From NCBI GenBank assembly GCA_902561355.1, contig CACEPG010000012.1, forward strand, positions 1 to 37,471: a stretch of DNA of 37,471 nt. Reading direction: 5' to 3'. The position numbers and the translations under genes are program-made. Within the stretch, counting starts at the first letter, position 1. Every line of letters begins with the position of its first letter. Positions 26,566-32,981 of the stretch are shown here, one piece after another. Source of the stretch: an uncultured Alphaproteobacteria bacterium (lineage in GTDB: Bacteria; Pseudomonadota; Alphaproteobacteria; HIMB59; GCA-002718135). Below the pieces are notes generated by a model. It ran no database searches and had not been told where the DNA came from. It saw only the letters and a list, made by a program, of their open reading frames with translations.

Positions 26566-26658
26566 TCGCAGTTTATATCATTTATTCGCAACTCTATGCA
26601 AAAACTCTATGCAGACTTTTCAACTTTTTGACGAATTTGCGACTTTCAACTCTATGCA
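26566..26658 (+). other. Left-end box array with variant boxes
   Basis: TCGCAG at 26566, ACTCTATGCA at 26591 and 26604, TTTGCGACTT at 26636 and ACTCTATGCA at 26649. Offsets from TCGCAG (25, 38, 70, 83) equal those at 21871-21963 although the boxes differ at four positions. The distance from the core to TCGCAG is 24 bases here and 34 at the other copy, a difference of about one helical turn. Confidence 0.6.
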
Positions 26659-26719
26659 ACTATACAAATAGGGAGATTCCTAACTAGAATTATATCATAT
26701 TATGGGATAAATTTATTTA

Positions 26720-27397
26720 ATGAAGTGTTTTGTTTGGAATATGGACTATTGGAAAAGTTCAAAAAGAGAAGAAGGTTGGGAATATATACAATCAATAGAT
26801 CCTGATGTGTTATTGCTCAATGAATGCTCTAATCATTCCAGTCAAAAATATTCTGTTCATAATATCGCAAAAAGGGAGTGGGGTTGTGGTGTTTTCTCTA
26901 AACACAAACTTAAAGAAATAGAGTTGGATAAATGTCATCCTGATGCGATTGCTTCCGCTGAATTAGAGATTAATCAGCAAAAGATTAATGCAATTAGTCT
27001 GTATGGCAAAATGATTGATGGATATTCTATAACCACCCTTCATCGTTCTCTATCTGACCTCACTCATCTTTTTGTGAAAAAAGAAATTAGAGAATGGTTG
27101 TTAATAGGGGGTGATTTTAATGCAGATGAAGAGTTTGATAATAAGCAACCAGGTAAATCTCACCATATTTTTTTTGAGCGACTAAAGGACTTCGGACTTT
27201 ACGATTGTCGTCAAAAATTTAACAAAGAGAGAGCACAAACATTGCGACACAAGAGCTCAGATTTTGCTTGGCAGAATGATTACTTGTTTGCAGGTAAGAA
27301 ACTTTATGAAAATTGCATTTCTTGTGAAGTGATTGATGATAAAAAATTGTATGATATTAGTGACCATAACCCTTTAATTGCGGAATTTAAAATATGA
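26720..27397 (+). CDS. Endonuclease/exonuclease/phosphatase (EEP) family protein, short form
   Basis: A 225-residue member of the same fold as the protein at 21992, clearly diverged from it. The catalytic set is present: Asn7 (VWNMDYW), Glu35 (LLNEC), Asp132 and Asn134 (GGDFNAD), an NDYLFA segment and the final SDH at residues 214-216. It lacks the roughly 50 extra residues of the other copy, mostly between the Glu and GDFN motifs. It starts 61 bases after the variant box array. A hand count gives 23 G+C in the 60 bases from 27001, above the local level. Substrate unknown; no signal peptide. Confidence 0.85.
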   Translation: MKCFVWNMDYWKSSKREEGWEYIQSIDPDVLLLNECSNHSSQKYSVHNIAKREWGCGVFSKHKLKEIELDKCHPDAIASAELEINQQKINAISLYGKMIDGYSITTLHRSLSDLTHLFVKKEIREWLLIGGDFNADEEFDNKQPGKSHHIFFERLKDFGLYDCRQKFNKERAQTLRHKSSDFAWQNDYLFAGKKLYENCISCEVIDDKKLYDISDHNPLIAEFKI

Positions 27398-27861
27398 AAA
27401 CCCTTCTCACACTCTTCGTTTTGTTGTTTTCATCTTCGGTGTTTGCAGGTGATGATCTTACTGGCAAAAAAATATATTGCGAATCAGAGTGGGTGGATAG
27501 TTTAAAAGAAGAAGTGAATTTATTGGGATTTAATTTTTATAGCACAGAGCGAGTAGAAATTATTAAATCAAAATATTCTCAATTTACAAAAGAAACGACT
27601 ATTGATTATGGTGAATATTACTTATCTGATTTTTCTATATATGTAGAATTGTTTATGGATATTGATAGATCTAATTATTATATTCTCAATGGACCTGATC
27701 ATTATGACATTCATCGAAGAGATTTAGAAATTTATTATCGTACAGAATCAATATATCCTCCTGAAACTTGTGGGATTATAGAAGTAGAAGATTTAAAATC
27801 ATATATCGGTAGTAAATTTGAAGAAAAAATATCAAATATTAAATCAAAAAATAAAATTTAA
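27394..27861 (+). CDS. Small exported protein related to that at 20020
   Basis: A 155-residue protein with a Sec signal peptide (MKTLLTLFVLLFSSSVFA, cleavage likely after VFA). The mature region starts DDLTGKKIYC, then LLGFNFYSTERVEII, DLEIYYRTES and CGIIEVEDLKSYI. Signal peptide, KK-x-x-C, GF-x-F-S, a late cysteine and the final helix match the protein at 20020-20415, which lies outside the array. Function unknown. The start overlaps the EEP stop (ATGA), so the two are translated together even though one is cytoplasmic and one exported. Confidence 0.7.
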   Translation: MKTLLTLFVLLFSSSVFAGDDLTGKKIYCESEWVDSLKEEVNLLGFNFYSTERVEIIKSKYSQFTKETTIDYGEYYLSDFSIYVELFMDIDRSNYYILNGPDHYDIHRRDLEIYYRTESIYPPETCGIIEVEDLKSYIGSKFEEKISNIKSKNKI

Positions 27862-27872
27862 ATAAAAATTTC

Positions 27873-27912
27873 TTAATGTTTATCTTTGAGTTCTCACAGA
27901 TAAAACATTTAA
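27873..27912. terminator. Imperfect hairpin after the exported-protein gene
   Basis: TTAATGTTTATCT and AGATAAAACATTTAA pair with a one-base bulge around a 12-base loop, then CTTTT. It may terminate the EEP operon before the right-end boxes. Confidence 0.4.
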
Positions 27913-27923
27913 CTTTTGGGAAC

Positions 27924-27995
27924 TTTGCGACTTGAGAGTGTCTGCAAAGTGTCTGCAAAAGTGTCTGCAGATTGTTTTATAAAAAATAAGAGGAA
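27924..27995 (+). other. Right-end module next to ssrA
   Basis: TTTGCGACTT at 27924, then AGTGTCTGCA three times (27937, 27948, 27960), and ATAAGAGGAA at 27986-27995. The last box starts 57 bases before the core and AAGAGGAA ends 21 bases before it. One box more than the other right ends. Confidence 0.65.
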
Positions 27996-28016
27996 ACAAT
28001 AACTTTTTATTTAAAA

Positions 28017-28038
28017 GGGGCGTTCTGTTGCCCGGTGC
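28017..28038 (+). repeat. ssrA-proximal core copy (intact tmRNA 3' end)
   Basis: GGGGCGTTCTGTT followed by GCCCGGTGC is the complement of the last 22 bases of the tmRNA precursor: the second half of its 3' pseudoknot. This is the functional copy; the others are displaced or imported versions. Confidence 0.9.
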
Positions 28039-28240
28039 CCCAAACCGCGCTCACCTAGAAACTAGGCAGCAATAGCTAATCTATTATCGTTAGCGTTTAT
28101 AAAATAGCCCGATAACGGTGGTACAATACCGAGCAAAGTCTTTATCTTTAAGTCGACGTCAAACCTATTTCGCCCCCATATCTATGGTGGAGGCGCCGGG
28201 TACCGCCCCCGGGTCCGTATAACGTATTACATAAAGCATT
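28017..28240 (-). ncRNA. ssrA: Two-piece (permuted) tmRNA
   Basis: Rescues stalled ribosomes and tags the nascent protein for degradation. Reading leftward, the acceptor piece comes first: a P2 strand at 28229-28236, T stem CCGGG/CCCGG around the seven-base loop GGCGGTA, then CGCCTCC-A-CCA ending at 28185. A seven-base spacer follows, then the coding piece starting GGGGGCG at 28177, which pairs with CGCCTCC. P2 pairs with 28146-28153 with one mismatch. The tag frame at 28094-28062 encodes ANDNRLAIAA and a stop; its stop lies in a CCTAG/CTAGG hairpin. The 3' end is a pseudoknot (CGGT/ACCG with GGGGC/GCCCC) and TTTT. The acceptor 5' end is approximate. Confidence 0.93.
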
Positions 28241-28270
28241 TATTGCTATAGTTGAAAAATCAACATTTCA

Positions 28271-28332
28271 ATTATACCTTAAACTGAAGACACTTAAAAG
28301 ATTTGTCTTAAACTGTATTATTTAAGTAAAAT
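28271..28332. promoter_or_regulatory. Candidate promoter region between ssrA and folA
   Basis: The gene-free stretch 27862-28371 holds the hairpin, right-end boxes, core, tmRNA and this spacer. On the plus strand TTGTCT (28303-28308), 18 bases and TAAAAT (28327-28332) could drive folA. On the minus strand a perfect TATAAT (28276-28271) could drive ssrA. AAGACA/TGTCTT form an inverted repeat at 28287-28309, and CTTAAACTG occurs twice (28278 and 28307). Promoter use is inferred. Confidence 0.35.
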
Positions 28333-28371
28333 AATTGTTAAAAAATCCCTAAATACAATAAATATAAACTT

Positions 28372-28860
28372 ATGATTAAAGGAATAATGGCTGTTGATGA
28401 AAGGGGAGGTATTAGCAAAGGTCAAAGTATGCCATGGCCAAAAAATTCAACTGACTTAAAGTGGTTTAAAGATAGTACATTAAACAATCTAGTAGTTATG
28501 GGAAGAAAAACCTGGGAAGATCCATTTATGCCTACTCCTTTAAAATCAAGAATAAATGTTTTAGTTACTAATAAAGATCATTTATCATTTCCTGGTGCAG
28601 ATTATTATATTTCTGGAGACATTAATGTTAAAATTAAAGAAATTCAAAGTAGTTATGAAAACAAAGATATTTTTATTATTGGAGGTTCTGAAATAATAAA
28701 TTTAACAATGGATTTAATTCAAGAATTTTATCTAACCAGAATCTACGGTAATTATAAGTGTGATAAATTTATAGATATTTCTTTATTAGAAAATAATATG
28801 CAAATGGTAAAAAAAATTGATGGTGATAAATCTTGTCACTTCGAGATTTGGAAAAAATGA
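28372..28860 (+). CDS. folA: Dihydrofolate reductase
   Basis: NADPH-dependent reduction of dihydrofolate to tetrahydrofolate, needed to recycle the dihydrofolate made by ThyA. The 162-residue protein has GIMAVDERGGISKG, MPWPKNSTDLKWFKDST with the active-site acidic residue, VVMGRKTWED and FIIGGSEI, the standard DHFR motifs. It overlaps thyA by four bases, forming a two-gene thymidylate-cycle operon. Confidence 0.92.
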   Translation: MIKGIMAVDERGGISKGQSMPWPKNSTDLKWFKDSTLNNLVVMGRKTWEDPFMPTPLKSRINVLVTNKDHLSFPGADYYISGDINVKIKEIQSSYENKDIFIIGGSEIINLTMDLIQEFYLTRIYGNYKCDKFIDISLLENNMQMVKKIDGDKSCHFEIWKK

Positions 28861-29687
28861 AACAATATTTAGAAGCTTTAAAACATTGCTATGACAACGG
28901 AACTGATGTTGAGAGCAGGGCAGGAAAAGTTAGAAAAGATTTTGGTTTTCAAATGCATTTTGATTTGTCCAAAGGTTTTCCAGCAATCACTACAAAAAAA
29001 CTAGCCTGGAAATCTGTTGTATCAGAATTATTATGGTTTATCGAAGGTTCACATGATGAAAGAAGATTAGCAGAAATTTTATACAATGACAAAAGAGAGA
29101 ATTTAAAAGATAAAAAAACAATATGGACTCAAAATGCTGAAGCAGATTATTGGAAACCTAAAGCAAGGTTTGAAGGTGATGTAGGTAAGATATATGGATT
29201 TCAGTGGAGAAATTTTAATGGAGAAGACCAACTAGAAAATTTAATAAGAGGTTTAAAAAATGATCCAAATGGGCGACGCCATATTATATCTTCATGGAAT
29301 CCACCTGAATTAAAAAACATGTCTTTACCACCTTGTCACGTTTTTTCTCAATTCTTTATTTCCAAAAATAAATTAAGCTGTCAACTTTATCAAAGATCAT
29401 GTGATATGTTTCTAGGAGTTCCATTTAATATTGCTAGTTATAGTTTGCTTACTCATATGCTAGCAAAAGAGTGTAATTTAGAAGTTGGTACTTTTATTCA
29501 TTCTTTAGGAGATTTTCATATTTATGAAGAGCATTTTGAGCAAGTTAAAATTCAACTAGAAAGATTACCAAAAAAACTTCCAATTCTTGATTTTGAAACA
29601 AAGAATTTTTATGATTATAATATAAATGATTTCAAATTATTAGATTATAAACATGATCCTAAAATAGAAGCAAGTATGAATGTTTAG
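28857..29687 (+). CDS. thyA: Thymidylate synthase (ThyA type)
   Basis: Methylates dUMP to dTMP using methylene-tetrahydrofolate, releasing dihydrofolate. I place the start at ATG 28857, overlapping the folA stop; an in-frame TTG at 28833 would add eight residues. Motifs in the 276-residue protein are FPAITTKKLAWKSVVSELLW, IYGFQWRNF, LPPCHVFSQF with catalytic Cys160, QRSCDMFLGVPFNIASY and HIYEEHFEQ. The end overlaps the convergent mrp gene by four bases. Confidence 0.95.
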   Translation: MKQYLEALKHCYDNGTDVESRAGKVRKDFGFQMHFDLSKGFPAITTKKLAWKSVVSELLWFIEGSHDERRLAEILYNDKRENLKDKKTIWTQNAEADYWKPKARFEGDVGKIYGFQWRNFNGEDQLENLIRGLKNDPNGRRHIISSWNPPELKNMSLPPCHVFSQFFISKNKLSCQLYQRSCDMFLGVPFNIASYSLLTHMLAKECNLEVGTFIHSLGDFHIYEEHFEQVKIQLERLPKKLPILDFETKNFYDYNINDFKLLDYKHDPKIEASMNV

Positions 29688-30718
29688 TTATTTAAATTTT
29701 GATTAAGATTTTTTGCAATTGATATATATTTTTGAGATATTTCTCCATTAGGATCATCGATACATGATGGCTTACCTTGATCAGATTGTAATCGTAGTTT
29801 TTTATCAAGAGGAAATTCATCTAAAAATGAAATGTTAAATTTTTCTGCTTCTTTTCTCGCACCATTATTAGAAAAAATAAAATGTTTTTCATTACATTTA
29901 TCACATAAAAAATAACTCATATTTTCAACTAAACCTAAAATAGGTACATTAACTTTTTTAAACATGTTAATCCCTTTTCTTACATCAATTAGTGCTACAT
30001 CTTGAGGAGTAGAAATTATAATTGATCCTGATAATTTTGAATTTTGAGCCAAGCTTAATTGTGCATCTCCAGTACCTGGAGGTAAATCAATAATTAGATA
30101 ATCAAGCTCCCCCCATTCAACTCCTCCGAACATTTGTTCTAAAGCTTTCATTATCATTGGACCTCGCCAAATAGCCGGAGTGTCAACATCAATTAAAAAA
30201 CCTATAGACATGCATTTGACACCATAATTTTCTAAAGGAATTAATTTTTTATTTTTATTTGCCTCTGGTCTCCCAGTTATACCCATCATTCTTGGTATAC
30301 TTGGACCATAAATATCAGCATCAAGCAAACCTACCTTATTTCCAATCTGTTTTAATGCTACAGCAATATTAGCAGCAAAAGTGGATTTACCAACTCCGCC
30401 TTTACCGCTAGCAATAGCAATAATATTTTTGGCATTTATTTGAAATCGACTTTTAGGTTGATTAGAGTTTTTTTCAGCTGTTAGGACTAAGTTTACTGAA
30501 ACAACTCCATTAATTTTTTCTATGCCTTTTTTAAGTATATCACTAAGTTTGTTAGCATCTTCAGCTTTATCAGCATTAATTGACATGCTAATGTTAACAT
30601 TCCCATTTTTTATTACTACCTGAAAATTAGTGTTATTTTGATCTAATGGCTTATTAGATAAAGGATCGTTATAATTTTTTGTTAAATTATAAATAGATTG
30701 TAAAATTTGCTCAGACAT
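29684..30718 (-). CDS. mrp: Iron-sulfur cluster carrier ATPase (Mrp/NBP35 family)
   Basis: P-loop ATPase that carries and transfers iron-sulfur clusters in the cytoplasm. The 344-residue protein has an N-terminal MIP18-like part of about 85 residues, the deviant Walker A GKGGVGKSTFAANIA near residue 110, the switch region DADIYGPSIPRMMG, YLIIDLPPGTGDAQL, and the cluster-binding CDKC near residue 273. It is divergent from hflK across 87 bases that must hold both promoters. Confidence 0.92.
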   Translation of the reverse strand: MSEQILQSIYNLTKNYNDPLSNKPLDQNNTNFQVVIKNGNVNISMSINADKAEDANKLSDILKKGIEKINGVVSVNLVLTAEKNSNQPKSRFQINAKNIIAIASGKGGVGKSTFAANIAVALKQIGNKVGLLDADIYGPSIPRMMGITGRPEANKNKKLIPLENYGVKCMSIGFLIDVDTPAIWRGPMIMKALEQMFGGVEWGELDYLIIDLPPGTGDAQLSLAQNSKLSGSIIISTPQDVALIDVRKGINMFKKVNVPILGLVENMSYFLCDKCNEKHFIFSNNGARKEAEKFNISFLDEFPLDKKLRLQSDQGKPSCIDDPNGEISQKYISIAKNLNQNLNN

Positions 30719-30805
30719 ACTTGATTTTTTCAGAATTGTTCAAATATAAGTTAATAATTGTTTTATTTAATGATAGTAGCTTAATTCGATTTTATCAAAA
30801 TATAT

Positions 30806-31903
30806 ATGAATTGGAACAAAAATAATAATGATAACAATCCCTGGGGATCTGGAGGAAATAACAATCCTTGGGGTTCTGGTGGTGGAAATTCTAATAATAT
30901 AGATTTTGAAGAGTCCTTAAAAAAAGCAAAAGATAGATTTGGTAGATTTAAGATAGGCGGTCCAAGAAATATATTTCTATTGATATTATTAGCTATTTTA
31001 ATTTGGTTAGCGACTGGTTTTTACAGAGTAGAACCTGATGAACAGGGGGTAGAGTTGTTATTTGGAAAATGGAATAATAAAACTACCGAACCTGGACTTC
31101 ACTATTTTTTTCCAACTCCAATAGGTCAAACCATTACTCCAAAAGTTGAAGTAATAAGAAAAATTAATATAGGTTTTAGAAGCGCTAGCGATTTAGGTTT
31201 CTCAACAAATACAAATGCAGAGAGAAAAGTAATTGAAGAAAGCTTGATGCTTACAGGTGATCAAAATATTGCTGATGTCGCTTTTACCGTCTTGTTTAGG
31301 ATTAAAGATGCTGGAAATTTTCTTTTTAAATTAAGAAACCCTGAATTAACTGTTAAGGATATGGCTGAAAGTGTTGTAAGAGAAGTTGTTGGTCAAAGAG
31401 ATTTACAATTCCTTTTAACAGAAGGTAGACAAGAAGTAGAGCAGGTTGTACGAAATGGACTTCAAGATGTTTTAGATAGTTATGAAAGTGGAGTCTTAAT
31501 TCAATCAGTACAGTTACAAAGTGTTGAACCACCTTCTCAGGTTATAGACGCTTTTGATGAGGTTCAAAGAGCTCGTCAAGATAAAGAGAGATTAGTTAAC
31601 GAAGCTAACTCTTACTTAAATAGGATAGTACCAAATGCTCGTGGTGAAGCTGCAAAATTAGTTGAAAATGCAAAAGCTTATAAAGAACAAGCTGTAAAGC
31701 AAGCAGAGGGTGTAGCTCAAAATTTTATTGATGTTTATAATAGTTATAAAGATGCTAAAGAAGTAACAAGAAGAAGAATTTATCTTGAAACCCTTAGGGA
31801 AGTTTTAGAAGGTAAAAATAAAATTATTTTAGATGATGCGGGGGGGCAGGGAGTAGTACCTTACCTTCCATTAAATGAATTAAAAAAAGGTAATACTAAC
31901 TAA
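30806..31903 (+). CDS. hflK: FtsH protease modulator HflK
   Basis: SPFH-domain membrane protein that with HflC forms a large periplasm-facing assembly around FtsH. The 365-residue protein has a Gly/Asn-rich cytoplasmic start with two copies of NNPWGSGG, one transmembrane segment at about residues 54-72, the SPFH domain (YRVEPDEQGVELLFGKW) and a long helical region rich in Glu, Arg and Ala (residues about 250-330). It overlaps hflC by one base. Confidence 0.93.
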   Translation: MNWNKNNNDNNPWGSGGNNNPWGSGGGNSNNIDFEESLKKAKDRFGRFKIGGPRNIFLLILLAILIWLATGFYRVEPDEQGVELLFGKWNNKTTEPGLHYFFPTPIGQTITPKVEVIRKINIGFRSASDLGFSTNTNAERKVIEESLMLTGDQNIADVAFTVLFRIKDAGNFLFKLRNPELTVKDMAESVVREVVGQRDLQFLLTEGRQEVEQVVRNGLQDVLDSYESGVLIQSVQLQSVEPPSQVIDAFDEVQRARQDKERLVNEANSYLNRIVPNARGEAAKLVENAKAYKEQAVKQAEGVAQNFIDVYNSYKDAKEVTRRRIYLETLREVLEGKNKIILDDAGGQGVVPYLPLNELKKGNTN

Positions 31904-32778
31904 TGAGATTTACACCTAGAAATATTATTATAATTCTTTTATTGTTTGTTGGTTTCCTTACCTTTACTGGAGCTTTTTTTATTGTTAATGAAACAAAGCA
32001 AGCAATAGTATTACAGTTTGGAGATCCTAGGAAGGTAATAACTAAGCCAGGATTACAGTTTAAAATACCATTTATACAAGATGCTATATTTCTAGATTCT
32101 AGATTACTTAATCTGGATCCCCAGCCTGAAGAAATGATTTTATCTGATCAAAAAAGAATAATCGTTGACTCATTTGCTAGATACAGAATTGTCAATCCTC
32201 TTAAATTCTTTCAGACTGTTAGAAATGAAGCAACATTTTCAGATAGATTTGGAAGGATCATAAATGCATCAGTTAGAGGTGTGATAGCACAATATTCTTT
32301 AACATCTCTTTTGAGTGATGAAAGAGTAAAAATAATGAACGAAATTCAAAACCAAATTTTATCAAATGAAGATTCATTTGGTGTTGAGATTATTGATATA
32401 AGAATTGGTAGAACAGATTTAACTGAACAAGTTTCTAATAACGTATATCAGCGTATGAGATCAGAAAGAGAAAAAGAAGCAAATCTTCTTAGAGCTGAAG
32501 GAGAAGAATTATCTAAAGAAATTGTTGCATCTGCAGATAGACAGCAAACTGTAATTATTGCGGAAGCTGAGAGAACTTCATCTATCCTTAGAGGTGAAGG
32601 TGATGCACAAAAAAATAAAATTTTAGCTGATGCATATAGCTTAGATGAAGAATTTTTTGATTTTTTAAGAACTATGCAGGCTTGTAGAGATACATTTGGT
32701 GATACTGAAATGTCTATGGTTATTGCTCCAGGTCAAGTTTGTGAAAAGTTTTTTGGAGAAATTGAAATAAAAAATTAA
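31903..32778 (+). CDS. hflC: FtsH protease modulator HflC
   Basis: Partner of HflK. The 291-residue protein has a transmembrane segment at about residues 7-28, the SPFH start FIVNETKQAIVLQFGDPRK, VDSFARYRIVNP, DIRIGRTDL and a coiled-coil region YQRMRSEREKEANLLRAEG that continues to about residue 245. Size and order hflK-hflC are typical. It overlaps the next gene by one base. Confidence 0.93.
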   Translation: MRFTPRNIIIILLLFVGFLTFTGAFFIVNETKQAIVLQFGDPRKVITKPGLQFKIPFIQDAIFLDSRLLNLDPQPEEMILSDQKRIIVDSFARYRIVNPLKFFQTVRNEATFSDRFGRIINASVRGVIAQYSLTSLLSDERVKIMNEIQNQILSNEDSFGVEIIDIRIGRTDLTEQVSNNVYQRMRSEREKEANLLRAEGEELSKEIVASADRQQTVIIAEAERTSSILRGEGDAQKNKILADAYSLDEEFFDFLRTMQACRDTFGDTEMSMVIAPGQVCEKFFGEIEIKN

Positions 32779-32981
32779 TGTTAAAATTAATTCTTCTTAG
32801 TATTGGCTTGGTGCTAGTATTTGAGGGTTTATTGTATTATTTTTTAGCAAATAGGATTAATTCATTGATTGAACAAATAAAGAAATTTAATCCTCAATCA
32901 ATTAAAACTTTTTCTATAATTATGGTAGCATTAGGAACATGCCTTATTTATTTCACTTTTAGATTATATGGAGAATACTAG
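32778..32981 (+). CDS. DUF2065 (YjeT-like) small membrane protein
   Basis: A 67-residue protein with two hydrophobic segments (residues 3-22 and 46-63) joined by a short loop with LANRINSLIEQIKKFNPQSIK. This topology and its position between hflC and a DegP-type protease match the DUF2065/YjeT family. Its role is unknown; the context suggests membrane protein quality control. It abuts degP with no gap. Confidence 0.8.
   Translation: MLKLILLSIGLVLVFEGLLYYFLANRINSLIEQIKKFNPQSIKTFSIIMVALGTCLIYFTFRLYGEY

Larger units (their letters stand above)
26542..28038 (+). mobile_element. ssrA-proximal unit with EEP nuclease and exported protein
   Basis: About 1.5 kb between cores at 26542 and 28017, with a left-end box array, two overlapping genes and a right-end array of three boxes. 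Being next to intact ssrA it is probably the latest insertion. The left array uses ACTCTATGCA boxes while the right array uses AGTGTCTGCA, so the two ends differ in box sequence within one unit. Confidence 0.65.
21519..28041. mobile_element. Tandem array of six small integrase-less units at the 3' end of ssrA
   Basis: Seven direct copies of the last part of the tmRNA gene split this region into six units. From left they hold: a 74-residue protein; three nucleases; an exported protein; a methyltransferase; a bactofilin; and an EEP nuclease with an exported protein. No tyrosine or serine recombinase, transposase, replication or conjugation gene is seen. Three left-end types occur after the core: TTTCC with box arrays (21837 and 26542), GTTGCYCGGTGCGTGAAC (24256 and 25709), and GTTGCYYGGTGCTA (21519 and 25028). 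The ssrA-proximal copy at 28017 is intact. Repeats and ends are seen; integration by a recombinase supplied in trans is inferred. Confidence 0.75.

Noticed and set aside
21519-28041. CRISPR array
   Set aside because: Seven direct repeats exist, but spacing varies from about 320 to 2400 bases, genes lie between them and no cas gene is present.
28185-28216. A tRNA gene next to folA
   Set aside because: The CCA end and T stem belong to the acceptor piece of the permuted tmRNA; there is no anticodon arm.
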